Shown piece by piece: positions 44,099 to 53,929 of a DNA stretch of 64,000 nucleotides (within the stretch, counting starts at the first letter, position 1; each line of letters begins with the position of its first letter). Location: assembly GCF_900239495.1 (NCBI RefSeq), contig NZ_OENE01000010.1, positions 1-64,000 of the forward strand. The letters are read 5' to 3'. The position numbers were made by a program, and so were the translations under genes. Source of the stretch: Tenacibaculum finnmarkense genomovar ulcerans (GTDB taxonomy: Bacteria; Bacteroidota; Bacteroidia; Flavobacteriales; Flavobacteriaceae). The notes under the pieces are model-generated. The model was not told the DNA's origin, made no database searches, and was given only the letters and a program-made list of their open reading frames with translations.

Positions 44099-45814
44099 AT
44101 GAAAAGCACGTTAAAATTATTTAGTTTATTGGTTATCACAGCGTTAATGGTTGCTTCCTGTAAGAGCAATAGTGGTGGTTCAAGTAAATCTTCATTAACC
44201 GGATGGAATTTTAATGACCCTAATTACGGTGGTTATATAAAAGGAGAGGATAAAAAAGGAAAAGAAACTCCTCCAGGAATGACACATATAGAAGGTGGAA
44301 GCTTTACTATGGGGCTAGTGCAGGATGATGTAATGTTTGACTGGAACACTACACCTCAAAAAATGCATGTTCGTTCTTTTTATATGGATGAAACAGAGGT
44401 TACAAATGCGGAATATGGTTTATTCATGCAATATACTAAAGATGTTTTTCCTCCGGAAGATCCTCAATTTAAAAATATTTATAAAGCTGTTTTACCAGAT
44501 ACATTAGTTTGGAGAAAAGGATTAGGAAATACTAATTTATTATCAGAAAGTTATTTAAGACATCCTTCGTATGCCGAATATCCTGTTGTAGGGGTAAGTT
44601 GGTTACAGGCTAGTAAGTACTGTAAATGGCGTACTAATGCCGTGAATTTAAAAATATTAATGGATAAAGGTGTTATTAAAAATATCTTTAAAGAAGATTC
44701 ATTGAGCTTTAAAGGAAAGAATAATTTTGATACCGATACCTATTTAACCAATCCGTATGCATTGTTTGACGGAGATTCTACTATTTATAAAAAAGGAATT
44801 CCTGTATATAGGAAAAAAGGAAGCTCAAGGCCCGATAAAGATAAATTTTCAGGAAGACAGGTTACTTCATCAGATGGTATTTTAGCACAGAAATTTAGGC
44901 TTCCAACAGAAGTTGAATGGGAATATGCTTCAAAAGCAATTTTTGAAAACCGTGAGTATAACAATATTCGTGGAAGAAAAAAATACGCTTGGAACGGTAA
45001 ATATACACGTGATAGAGATAAAAGAAGAAGAGGAGATCAGTTAGGAAACTTTAAGCAAGGAAAAGGAGATTATAGTGGTATTTCAGGTTGGAGTAGTGAT
45101 GGATCGGATATTCCTAATGCAGCAGCAAGTTATCCGCCAAATGCTTTTGGTTTATTTGATATGTCAGGGAATGTAGCCGAATGGGTGCAAGATGTATACC
45201 GTCCTATTATTGATTCTGAAGCAAATGATTTCAACTATTTTAGAGGAAATATTTTTACTAAAAAATTAATAAATCAAGATGGTAAAGTAGTTATTGTTGG
45301 TGATGAAATGGGTGAAATTGAATACGATACTCTAGAAAATGGAAGAATCGTGCCAAAAGAATTACCTGGTAGTGTTAAGTTTATCCCTATTACAAAGGAA
45401 GATACTTACATGAGAAGAAACTATAATTTAGCGGATAATTCAAGTTTAGGTGATGGAGATCAAGCTTCTTCAAAAGATTATCAATTAGAAAAAGATCAAT
45501 TAGGAGAGATGTCAAGAATGTACAACTCACCTGAAAAACCTGAAGCAGATAGAGACTCATTAGGAAACGTAGTTAATAACTATAAATACGATTCAAAAAA
45601 CAGAGCAACTTTAATTAGTGATAAATCTAGAGTTTATAAAGGTGGTTCATGGGCAGATAGAGAGTATTGGTTAGACCCAGCTCAAAGAAGGTATTTCCCT
45701 GAATATATGGCTACGAATTTTATCGGATTTAGATGTGCTACTGATAAAATGGGACCAATGATGTTAAATAAGCGTAAGACTGCTACACCAAGGTATTCAA
45801 TGAATAAAAGATAA
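44099..45814 (+). CDS. gldJ: Gliding motility / T9SS lipoprotein GldJ
   Basis: Lipoprotein needed for gliding and type IX secretion, anchored in the outer membrane and tied to the GldK/GldN ring. The 571 residues start with a lipobox signal (VITALMVASC, Cys21) and carry a formylglycine-generating-enzyme-like (sulfatase-modifying) domain from about 60 to 555: GMTHIEGGSFTMG, DETEVTNAEYGLF, YPVVGVSWLQASKYC, RLPTEVEWEYA, FGLFDMSGNVAEWVQD and KGGSWADREYW with FIGFRCA at the end. This is the standard GldJ build and length. It is divergent from porV and ends at a strong terminator. Confidence 0.96.
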   Translation: MKSTLKLFSLLVITALMVASCKSNSGGSSKSSLTGWNFNDPNYGGYIKGEDKKGKETPPGMTHIEGGSFTMGLVQDDVMFDWNTTPQKMHVRSFYMDETEVTNAEYGLFMQYTKDVFPPEDPQFKNIYKAVLPDTLVWRKGLGNTNLLSESYLRHPSYAEYPVVGVSWLQASKYCKWRTNAVNLKILMDKGVIKNIFKEDSLSFKGKNNFDTDTYLTNPYALFDGDSTIYKKGIPVYRKKGSSRPDKDKFSGRQVTSSDGILAQKFRLPTEVEWEYASKAIFENREYNNIRGRKKYAWNGKYTRDRDKRRRGDQLGNFKQGKGDYSGISGWSSDGSDIPNAAASYPPNAFGLFDMSGNVAEWVQDVYRPIIDSEANDFNYFRGNIFTKKLINQDGKVVIVGDEMGEIEYDTLENGRIVPKELPGSVKFIPITKEDTYMRRNYNLADNSSLGDGDQASSKDYQLEKDQLGEMSRMYNSPEKPEADRDSLGNVVNNYKYDSKNRATLISDKSRVYKGGSWADREYWLDPAQRRYFPEYMATNFIGFRCATDKMGPMMLNKRKTATPRYSMNKR

Positions 45815-45836
45815 ACAATTAAATATTTTATATACT

Positions 45837-45868
45837 AACCTCATTGAATTTTCAATGAGGTTTTTTAT
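45837..45868 (+). terminator. Terminator after gldJ
   Basis: AACCTCATTGAA (45837-45848) pairs with TTCAATGAGGTT (45849-45862 region) and is followed by a T run; the stem is nearly loopless. The murF ATG follows 10 nt after its end, so murF must be transcribed from within or by read-through. Confidence 0.85.
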
Positions 45869-45877
45869 TTTTACACA

Positions 45878-47155
45878 ATGAAAATAGCTGATTTATATAC
45901 CCTATATATTCAACATGGTTTAGTTGATACCGATACTAGAAATATTAGAGAAAACACCTTGTTTTTTGCTTTAAAAGGCGCGAACTTTAATGGCAATAAG
46001 TTTGCAGAACAAGCTTTAAAAAAAGGTGCTAAATTTGCTATTATTGATCAAGTAGCATTTAAAACTTCTGATAAAACTATTTTAGTTGAAAATGTATTAA
46101 AAACCCTGCAAGATTTAGCGAGTTATCATCGAAAAAAATTAGGAATACCTATTGTAGCAATAACAGGTAGCAATGGGAAAACAACCACTAAAGAGTTAAT
46201 TAATGCTGTATTGTCATCAACATATAAAACGACTGCAACAATAGGGAATTTAAACAATCATATAGGCGTTCCTTTAACGTTGCTTTCTATGACAAACCAA
46301 ACGGAAATAGGAATTGTTGAAATGGGCGCAAATCACCCTAATGAAATTGCTTTTTTAACTGAAATAACAACGCCAGATTTTGGGTATATTACTAATTTTG
46401 GAAGTGCACATCTAGAAGGTTTTGGGTCGTTAGAAGGTGTTATAAAAGCAAAATCAGAATTATATGATTTTCTTATCAAGAACAATAAAAATATTTTTGT
46501 AAATCCAGAAGATGCTATTCAGGTAGCCAAAACTAAAGATGCAAATACTGTTTTGTTTGAAAAGTCTATTGGTTTTATAAAGGCAAATCCTTTTGTGAAA
46601 TTATCTTTTGCATCATTAGAAATACAAAGTAATTTGATAGGAACGTATAATTTTTCAAACATATCAGCCGCTATTACAATAGGAGATTATTTTAAGATAT
46701 CTAAAGAAAAAATTAAAGCCGCGATAGAGAAATACACTTCGTCAAATAATCGTTCACAAGTTATTAAAACTCAAAATAACAGTATTATTTTAGATGCCTA
46801 TAATGCCAATCCAACGAGTATGAAAGTGGCGCTAGAAAGTTTTAATAGTTTAGAAGCAAAACATAAAACGGTTATTTTAGGTGATATGTTTGAGTTAGGA
46901 AATTACAGTAAAACAGCCCATCAAACTATTGTCGATTTAACGCTTAGTTTTAATTTTGATAAAGCCTTTTTTGTAGGTGAAAATTTTAATAAAACCGAAA
47001 TAAAGTGTCAAATAAAAGATGAAATAAAGTCTCAAAAATGTATAAGTTTTGAAGCGCTGAAAGAATATTTACAAAAAAGCCCTGTAAAAGAAAGTAGTAT
47101 TTTAATAAAAGGTTCTAGAGGTATGGCGTTGGAAAGGCTGGTTGAACTTTGTTAG
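45878..47155 (+). CDS. murF: UDP-N-acetylmuramoyl-tripeptide--D-alanyl-D-alanine ligase
   Basis: Adds D-Ala-D-Ala to the UDP-MurNAc-tripeptide in the cytoplasm, the last soluble step of peptidoglycan precursor synthesis. The 425 residues show the Mur-ligase P-loop AITGSNGKTTTKE (94-106), TIGNLNNHIGVPLTLL near 120, VEMGANHPNEI near 148, DAYNANPTSMK near 305 and GDMFELG near 335. It is next to gldJ as in other flavobacteria. Confidence 0.95.
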   Translation: MKIADLYTLYIQHGLVDTDTRNIRENTLFFALKGANFNGNKFAEQALKKGAKFAIIDQVAFKTSDKTILVENVLKTLQDLASYHRKKLGIPIVAITGSNGKTTTKELINAVLSSTYKTTATIGNLNNHIGVPLTLLSMTNQTEIGIVEMGANHPNEIAFLTEITTPDFGYITNFGSAHLEGFGSLEGVIKAKSELYDFLIKNNKNIFVNPEDAIQVAKTKDANTVLFEKSIGFIKANPFVKLSFASLEIQSNLIGTYNFSNISAAITIGDYFKISKEKIKAAIEKYTSSNNRSQVIKTQNNSIILDAYNANPTSMKVALESFNSLEAKHKTVILGDMFELGNYSKTAHQTIVDLTLSFNFDKAFFVGENFNKTEIKCQIKDEIKSQKCISFEALKEYLQKSPVKESSILIKGSRGMALERLVELC

Positions 47156-47187
47156 TTTAGTGTTTTTTAATGAATTATTCTGGGCAT

Positions 47188-47227
47188 AAAAAAACTCCGA
47201 TATTTAGATAAAATATCGGAGTTTTTT
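47188..47227. terminator. Bidirectional terminator between murF and the PglF-like gene
   Basis: AAAAAACTCCGATATTT (47188-47204) pairs with AAATATCGGAGTTTTTT (47210-47226) around a 5-nt loop: 17 perfect pairs, with A and T flanks. It serves both convergent genes. Confidence 0.9.
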
Positions 47228-47260
47228 ATATACAATTAGTAAAGTAATTGTTCTTTAAAA

Positions 47261-49162
47261 TTAAAGAACTTTAGCGTCTAATTTTTCATAAATAGAATTC
47301 TTAGAGATATATTCAGGAACAATTTCTTTTATAAGTTGTACTGTTTTCTGATTGTCATGGTTTTTATTGTTAACACATAATTCTGCAATTTTATGACGTA
47401 TAAAAAGAGTATCTATAACCTGATTTTTAGCGATCATTATTTTTTCATGATAGGTAGGCGCTGTGTTTTCACCATCAGCTAAAAGCTCTTCGTATAGTTT
47501 TTCACCAGGGCGTAATCCTGTTATTTTGATATCAATATCTTCTGGGAATTTTAATCCAGATAAATGAATCATTCTTTTGGCTATTTCATATATTTTTACA
47601 GATTTCCCCATATCAAAAATATAAATTTCACCACCATTCCCCATAGTTCCTGCTTCTAAAACCAAGCAACAAGCCTCTGGTATAGTCATAAAATAACGTG
47701 TAATATCTTTGTGAGTAACTGTTAAAGGTCCTCCATTTTCAATTTGACGTTTAAAAAGAGGAATTACAGAACCGTTAGAACCTAAAACATTTCCAAATCG
47801 TGTAATGGTAAATTTAGTATGATGACTTGTATCATTACTTAAACAACTGATGTACATTTCAGCAACTCTTTTGGTTGCTCCCATTACGTTTGTCGGGTTT
47901 ACTGCCTTATCCGTAGAAACCATAACAAAGCGTTCTACTTGGTGTTTTATTGATAAATCGGCAATATTTTTAGTTCCTGCAATGTTTATTTTAACAGCTT
48001 CATAAGGAGTCATTTCCATTAAAGGAACGTGTTTATAAGCTGCTGCATGGAATACTTTCTGCGGTTTATATTGTTCAAAAATTTTAGACATTCTTGTTTC
48101 ATCTCTAACATCTGCAACGATAGAAGTGATGTTTTGTCTGCCTTTTTGAACAAGTTCTTGCTGAAGATCGTATAATGCCGATTCGGCCTGGTCGATTAGT
48201 ACTAAATGTTCGTGTTGGTAAGCACTTAGTTGTCTTGAAATTTCTGAACCTATTGAACCAGCCGCTCCTGTTACTAAAACGACTTTATTGTTTACATCTT
48301 TTTTAACAATCGGATTTTCAATAGAAATAGGTTTTCTATTTAGTAAATCTTCTATTTTTACCGTTTTAATTTGATTGGCTTCTAAATCGCCATTAATCCA
48401 TTTTGAAATAGGTGGAACAATTTTAACTTTTACGCCTAAATCTAATAGGGTATCGGTAATAAAAAGTAATTTTTCAGATTTTATATTCTGAATAGAAATA
48501 ATAACGTCATCAATTTGTTTATTTTCTATAAACTCTTTATTGATGATTTTTCTGTTATATATTTTAACTTGATTTATTTTTTTTCCAGCCTTTTTTTTAT
48601 TGTCATCAATAAAACCTAAAACATTATATTGGTGTTTGGTGTCTCTATCTAAAGCTTCATAAGTTGCTAATCCTGAATCTCCTGATCCATATATAAGCAC
48701 ATTTGATGATTTACTTAATTTAGTTGATATCATTTTAAAAAACGCTTTAAAAACATACCTACTAATAACCAATGCTAAAATTGAAATCAAATAATGAATA
48801 ATCAAAATTGATAAAGGAATTGTAAAACGAGGAATGAAAGCAAATAAATTATTAATTAAAACAATCGAAATTGCTGTTAAAAAAAGTAAGCTCACTCCTA
48901 AAAAAACATTAAAAGCATCTCTTGTTCCTGTATGCCTAACAATACCTCGGTATGAGCCCACAACAAGAAAACTTATAAGGGCTATACATGCTATAAACGG
49001 AATTTGATAATATAAATTATCAAGATCAAAATTTAAACTAGCATTAAAACGCACGGAGTATGCTAATATGAAAGATATACATACTAAAATGATGTCGATA
49101 CTTAAAACAACCCATTTGGAGGCGTATCGTTCAAAAAACTTTAAAGCAATTTTTTTTGGCAT
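47261..49162 (-). CDS. Membrane nucleotide-sugar 4,6-dehydratase (PglF/CapD-like)
   Basis: Probably dehydrates UDP-GlcNAc to the 4-keto-6-deoxy sugar, the first step to UDP-diNAc-bacillosamine. The 633 residues have about four N-terminal membrane helices (20-150), a CoA-binding-like Rossmann domain (VLIYGSGDSGLATYEAL near 155), and a C-terminal SDR domain with VTGAAGSIGSEI near 293, STDKAVNPTNVMGATK near 415-430 (Met in the tyrosine place, lysine kept) and GLRPGEKLYEELL near 540. The PglC, PglD and PglE genes that would use its product lie 13-15 kb away on the other strand. Confidence 0.9.
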   Translation of the reverse strand: MPKKIALKFFERYASKWVVLSIDIILVCISFILAYSVRFNASLNFDLDNLYYQIPFIACIALISFLVVGSYRGIVRHTGTRDAFNVFLGVSLLFLTAISIVLINNLFAFIPRFTIPLSILIIHYLISILALVISRYVFKAFFKMISTKLSKSSNVLIYGSGDSGLATYEALDRDTKHQYNVLGFIDDNKKKAGKKINQVKIYNRKIINKEFIENKQIDDVIISIQNIKSEKLLFITDTLLDLGVKVKIVPPISKWINGDLEANQIKTVKIEDLLNRKPISIENPIVKKDVNNKVVLVTGAAGSIGSEISRQLSAYQHEHLVLIDQAESALYDLQQELVQKGRQNITSIVADVRDETRMSKIFEQYKPQKVFHAAAYKHVPLMEMTPYEAVKINIAGTKNIADLSIKHQVERFVMVSTDKAVNPTNVMGATKRVAEMYISCLSNDTSHHTKFTITRFGNVLGSNGSVIPLFKRQIENGGPLTVTHKDITRYFMTIPEACCLVLEAGTMGNGGEIYIFDMGKSVKIYEIAKRMIHLSGLKFPEDIDIKITGLRPGEKLYEELLADGENTAPTYHEKIMIAKNQVIDTLFIRHKIAELCVNNKNHDNQKTVQLIKEIVPEYISKNSIYEKLDAKVL

Positions 49163-49199
49163 TATCTGTTTATTAAATGTTAAAAATACAAAATAAAAG

Positions 49200-49715
49200 T
49201 TAAATTTTAGCCATTTGTTTCTTCATCATTTGCATTTGCTCTTTTAACATGCCATGTTTGTCTAACTTTTTAGCTTCATTCATTAAAAGAGTTGCTTCTC
49301 TTTTTCTACGTTTGGTCATCGCTATTCCTGCTAACTGTAATTTTGCCATTGCTAAATCATGGTCCATCGCTAAACCTAATTTAACTGCTTTTTTCAAGTA
49401 TTTTTCGGCTTGTGTGATGTTTTTTTGACTTAGCATAATGCCATGTAAGTAATTATAATATCCTTCTTGCTTAGGAATTAAGGCTGTTTCTGGGTTTTTA
49501 ATACGGTCTAACCATTTTTTAGTTCCTTCAAAATTTTGTTTACGTAATTGCATAAAAGCAAGTAAAATAAATTCATTTTTAAAGTAGAAAAACACGAAAA
49601 TACCTGCTAATAAAAGAATTGATATTCCATTCATTATATGAACCTGAGAAAACTCATAAATAGCCCATAAACTGATTACACCTGCTATAATTAACTTTAT
49701 ATTTTTATTAAACAT
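49200..49715 (-). CDS. Small membrane protein with TPR-like C-terminal part
   Basis: 171 residues. Two membrane helices near the N-terminus (about 8-25 and 29-47) are followed by a soluble helical part with two or three degenerate tetratricopeptide-like helix pairs (GYYNYLHGIMLSQKNITQAEKY near 85, LAMAKLQLAGIAMTKRRKREA near 121). The C-terminus is Met/Lys-rich. The function is unknown; proteins of this form are widespread in flavobacteria. It lies 37 nt upstream of the PglF-like gene and 70 nt downstream of ccsBA on the same strand. Confidence 0.75.
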   Translation of the reverse strand: MFNKNIKLIIAGVISLWAIYEFSQVHIMNGISILLLAGIFVFFYFKNEFILLAFMQLRKQNFEGTKKWLDRIKNPETALIPKQEGYYNYLHGIMLSQKNITQAEKYLKKAVKLGLAMDHDLAMAKLQLAGIAMTKRRKREATLLMNEAKKLDKHGMLKEQMQMMKKQMAKI

Positions 49716-49785
49716 TTTAATTTTTTTTTAATTTTTGTTTTTTATCAATTTGTAAAAGTACATTTTTCTGTTAAAAATTGTTGCT

Positions 49786-52700
49786 TTATTTTTTATAAAA
49801 CTTTTTATATTTAACCCATGCTAAAGAGCCTATTATTGCAACAAAAGCAATTGAATAATAAATAGAGGTAGGGGTAATTACTTTGTCACCACTAGCGTAA
49901 GAGTGCAGTCCTGATAAGTAAAAATTTACGCCAAAATAGGTCATCATAATAGATGCAAAAGCCATTATAGACCATAGGTTAAAGGTGTATCTTGATCTTA
50001 ACCCAGGGATTAAACGCATGTGTAGCACAAAAGAATAAATCATAATTGATATTAACGCCCAAGTTTCTTTCGGGTCCCAGCCCCAGTAACGCCCCCAACT
50101 TTCATTTGCCCACATACCTCCTAAAAAGTTTCCGATTACCAGCATAATTAAACCAACAGTTACTGCCATTTCGTTAATTACGGTAAGTTCTTTTAGGTGA
50201 ATATCCATTTTCTTTTTATTCTTTTTATTAGTGAAAATAATTAAAAATAAAGAAAAAACACCTAAAATCATCCCTAAAGCAAAAGGACCGTAACTAGCCA
50301 CAATAATTGATACATGCACATATAGCCACCAAGAATTCAATACTGGTACTAAATTGGCAATTTCAGGATCTAACCAGTTTTGATGCGCAAAAAATAAAAT
50401 AATAGACGTTAAAAATGTGGTAGCAGTAATTGTTAATGCCGAATTTTTCCCTAATAATAAACCAAATAACATGGTTGCAAGCCCTACAAATATAATTGAC
50501 TCATAAGCGTTACTCCAAGGGGCATTTCCGCTAATTTGCCAGCGAGAAGCTAGCCCTAAAATATGCACTATAAAAAGGATAATAACAATCCCTATTAAGG
50601 CTTTTATAACGTAGTTTATCCAAGGCTTGTTGTTAAATATTTGAAAAAAGACAAAAACAAGCATTAAAAAACTAATAAATCCGTAGTATTTAGATAATTT
50701 TACAAATATATTGGTTTTATTATAGGCTATTTCTAGGCTTATTTTATTTTCAGAAGGAATAACTTCTTTACCAAATTTTCGTTGGAATTTTTTAATTCCG
50801 TCTAAAATTTTATTAGTTTCGGTATAATTTCCTGTTTTTTTAGCTTCTTGTAATAATTGAAAATAGACAGGCAATGATTGTCTTACAAAAACAGAATCTG
50901 TTCCTTTAAAATTTGCTTGTGAAGTTTCAGGTTGTGATACCCATTTATGTTGTTCATCATTAGGAATTGGGAAAATTTTTAAAATTCCACCACCCAATGC
51001 TTGTGATAACAGCCACACACGATGTTCTATTTTTATAACATCTTTTTCAAATTTACTTTGAATTTGTTTTTTTTGAGCTTCAATAACAAGATTGCTAATT
51101 TTAGAGGTTCCGTTTTTGTCATAAAAATCTATAAAACAAGCATATACAGCCTCTTTTTTAACACCTAATATTTCACGGATTTTGGTGTTTCCTTTCTCTA
51201 GATAAATAAAAGGAACATTTAACCAAAACATGGGCGACTCGGTAATAGAAACTAAAATTTGACTTGGTGTTAAGTCTTTAAAGCTGTTAGTATGCGCTAC
51301 TTTTCGAACCAATTCTGAAGCAAAAGTATGTGCGGGTTTCATACGTCCGCCTGTATCTTGTATTACCAATTCACTAAATAAAGCAGCGTGTTCTTTGTTT
51401 ACAACCGATTTTTTTAAAACCGTTTCAATTTCGTTTTCTGATAACTTTTTAGCTTGTTGATGTTGTTGTTCCTGATGCTGTGAAAAACTTAAAAAACTAC
51501 TTGCTAAAAATAAGATTGTAAGGGTCGCTTTTTTTGTTCTAATTTTAATTAATGATTTTTTCAAGTAATCAAAACGAGTATTTTTAACAAATAATGATGC
51601 AATTAAACCAAAAAACAATAAGAAATAACCTATATAAGTAACCAAAGTTCCCATATAATCATGGTTTACAGATAAGTGAGTTTGTTCTTTATCTCCTTCA
51701 ATTTTATAGCTAGATTGAAATAATTTATAGCCTTTATAATCTAAAATATTGTTCATAAAAATTCGATAATCAAATGTTTCCTTCTTGTCGATAACCGTTA
51801 CTTCACTAGCAAAAGAAGCGGCATTTTCTGAACCAGGGTATTTTTGTAATTGAAAGTCATTTAATTTAACACTAAAAGGTGTTTGGCGTTGCTTTGCACC
51901 GTACCAAGCTCTAAAATTTAAGCCATCAATACTAAATTGCTTTTTTCCTTCAACATTAAAGCTACCACCAGTTAATTTTACACGTTCTGTTTTGTTATTA
52001 AAAGTAGCATCAAAAACAACCATGTCAAATTTTTGGTCATTTTTTTCACCTCTAAGAATTTTCATTTCTCCTTTAACAGCAGGCTGAGGAACCACAAAAG
52101 GAAGCCCCGAAATTTGGTATAAAGATCGAAGGTTAAAATTTTGAATGCTATCTTTTTTAACCAATCCTTTGCGTTGGGTTGCCATTACTTGATAACTACC
52201 TGCCGATTTGGTTTGTATTTTTAAGGTATCGTTTTGTTTGAAAATATTAATATTTGTGTCCTCTGATTTAGCATCAAAACCAACTAAAATATTATGAATA
52301 TTTTCAATTGTACCACGTTTAATATAGTGTTCATGTCTGCTTCCGCTAGAACTCTCTACAAATAAAAGATGCTCAGTACCATTTTGGTCTTCAACCAATT
52401 TTTCTTCAGCCCAAGGAATATAATCGACTAAATTAAATGTTATTTTATGATTTTCACCATCTTTTTTTGGCTGAAAATACTCAGTGAAATTTGCCGAATT
52501 ACTCCCTAAAGCAGTTAATAGTAGCTTGTTATTTGTTTCTTTTTGAAATTCGTTATTATCAATAACTACGTTTAAATAATTAATATCAGATAAAAAAGTA
52601 TTGGTAGTTTCTCCTTCATCAATAATCATTAATCCTTCATAACTAATATAACGGGTAATTCCTGCGCCAATTAAAATCAATAAAAAGGCTACGTGAAATA

Positions 52701-52938
52701 ATAGTACAGCCCATTTTTCTTTTTTGTATAATCGATATCTGAAGATGTTTCCAAAGAAATTAACCACGAAAAACACTTGAATTAACTCAAACCACCAAGC
52801 ATTATATACCAGGGCTTTAGAAGTTTGTGTTCCAAAATCATTTTCTATAAAAGTTGCAACTCCCATTGCTATTGCGAAAATGAAGAATAATACGGCTGTT
52901 AAGCGGGTAGAGTAAAGAATGTCAAAGATTTTTTTCAT
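49786..52938 (-). CDS. Fused cytochrome c biogenesis protein CcsBA (System II)
   Basis: 1050 residues that join both System II subunits. The N-terminal half is ResB/CcsB-like: membrane helices from about 10 to 110, then a long periplasmic part with YEGLMIIDEGETTNTF near 110 and SFNVEGKKQFSIDG near 325, and another helix near 435. The C-terminal half is CcsA, with many helices from about 770 and the tryptophan-rich heme-handling WWD motif in NESWGRYWGWDPKETWALI near 955. It carries heme outward and attaches it to apocytochromes c. No separate ccsA or ccsB gene is nearby, as expected for the fusion. Confidence 0.93.
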   Translation of the reverse strand: MKKIFDILYSTRLTAVLFFIFAIAMGVATFIENDFGTQTSKALVYNAWWFELIQVFFVVNFFGNIFRYRLYKKEKWAVLLFHVAFLLILIGAGITRYISYEGLMIIDEGETTNTFLSDINYLNVVIDNNEFQKETNNKLLLTALGSNSANFTEYFQPKKDGENHKITFNLVDYIPWAEEKLVEDQNGTEHLLFVESSSGSRHEHYIKRGTIENIHNILVGFDAKSEDTNINIFKQNDTLKIQTKSAGSYQVMATQRKGLVKKDSIQNFNLRSLYQISGLPFVVPQPAVKGEMKILRGEKNDQKFDMVVFDATFNNKTERVKLTGGSFNVEGKKQFSIDGLNFRAWYGAKQRQTPFSVKLNDFQLQKYPGSENAASFASEVTVIDKKETFDYRIFMNNILDYKGYKLFQSSYKIEGDKEQTHLSVNHDYMGTLVTYIGYFLLFFGLIASLFVKNTRFDYLKKSLIKIRTKKATLTILFLASSFLSFSQHQEQQHQQAKKLSENEIETVLKKSVVNKEHAALFSELVIQDTGGRMKPAHTFASELVRKVAHTNSFKDLTPSQILVSITESPMFWLNVPFIYLEKGNTKIREILGVKKEAVYACFIDFYDKNGTSKISNLVIEAQKKQIQSKFEKDVIKIEHRVWLLSQALGGGILKIFPIPNDEQHKWVSQPETSQANFKGTDSVFVRQSLPVYFQLLQEAKKTGNYTETNKILDGIKKFQRKFGKEVIPSENKISLEIAYNKTNIFVKLSKYYGFISFLMLVFVFFQIFNNKPWINYVIKALIGIVIILFIVHILGLASRWQISGNAPWSNAYESIIFVGLATMLFGLLLGKNSALTITATTFLTSIILFFAHQNWLDPEIANLVPVLNSWWLYVHVSIIVASYGPFALGMILGVFSLFLIIFTNKKNKKKMDIHLKELTVINEMAVTVGLIMLVIGNFLGGMWANESWGRYWGWDPKETWALISIMIYSFVLHMRLIPGLRSRYTFNLWSIMAFASIMMTYFGVNFYLSGLHSYASGDKVITPTSIYYSIAFVAIIGSLAWVKYKKFYKK

Positions 52939-53045
52939 CTGTAAATCTGCTATGTGTAAAACTTGGCAAATTTACATATTAATGCGTTAATACGTTTAAG
53001 ATTTTAATCATTTTTAAACAAAGAAAAAGTTAAAATAAAAGTAAA

Positions 53046-53924
53046 TTATAAGCCTATTTTTTCACCCATTTTAACAAAGGTTTCAATACGATTTTTAGTG
53101 TTTTTTAAAATATCGGCATCTATTTTGATGTTTTTTTTATCAACAATTAAAACAATCGTTGAGCCTCCAAAAGCAAAATAACCCATTTCATCTCCTTTTT
53201 TTACAGGTAGATTAGCTGTATAGGTTTCTATAATACTTCCAACCATGGTAGCGCCAACAGGGGCTATAATAATATCGCCTTTTACTTGGGATGATAAAAT
53301 ACAGTACTCTCGCTTGTTTTCACAAAAAACTTTGGTAAAATTAGCGGCTAGGGCATAGGGCGAAACAGAAAAATAACTACCTTTTATTTTAGTCATTTTT
53401 GAAGGCGTTCCTTTAAACGGAAAATGATAACGATGATAATCGTTTGGTGCTAATCGTAAAATAATTAACGATGAATTTTTGTGTTTTTCGGCTAAAGCAT
53501 CATTTCCTAAAAACTCTTTTAGTGTAAATTGTCGTCCTTTTACAAAAAAGTTATCAATATCAGCAATATTTTCAAAAGCCAACATTTTTCCATCGCCAGG
53601 CGAAACGAATCCGTTTTCAATAGGACGTGCGCCTCGTTTTAGTTTTCTGTAGAAAAAATCATTAAAAGAAACATACTCTTCTATTGGTTTTTGCGCTTCA
53701 TTCATGTCGATACCTAAATCGTTTACAAAACCTTCAATTTTAGTAACCGAATTGGGTTTGTTCATTAGTTTGCCATACCAAGAAGATAAAAATTTACGTT
53801 TTACAATTGGTAAAAGCGCCATTTTACCAAATGGATTATGATATAATAATTTTAAAAAACCTTCACCTGGAGGTGTTTCTGTAATTTTATTTCCTGATTT
53901 TCTGTCAATAAATTGTATTTTCAT
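53046..53924 (-). CDS. psd: Phosphatidylserine decarboxylase proenzyme
   Basis: Makes phosphatidylethanolamine from phosphatidylserine at the inner membrane. The 292-residue proenzyme cleaves itself to form a pyruvoyl group; the cleavage site should be Gly254-Ser255 in FAFGGSTIVLI. VSPGDGKMLAFEN near 107 (with the conserved aspartate) and RLAPNDYHRYHFPFKGTP near 157 are the other family signatures. This is the GGST form and not the LGST of E. coli. It ends 5 nt away from mutB on the same strand, so the two are likely co-transcribed. Confidence 0.93.
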   Translation of the reverse strand: MKIQFIDRKSGNKITETPPGEGFLKLLYHNPFGKMALLPIVKRKFLSSWYGKLMNKPNSVTKIEGFVNDLGIDMNEAQKPIEEYVSFNDFFYRKLKRGARPIENGFVSPGDGKMLAFENIADIDNFFVKGRQFTLKEFLGNDALAEKHKNSSLIILRLAPNDYHRYHFPFKGTPSKMTKIKGSYFSVSPYALAANFTKVFCENKREYCILSSQVKGDIIIAPVGATMVGSIIETYTANLPVKKGDEMGYFAFGGSTIVLIVDKKNIKIDADILKNTKNRIETFVKMGEKIGL

Positions 53925-53929
53925 AACGC

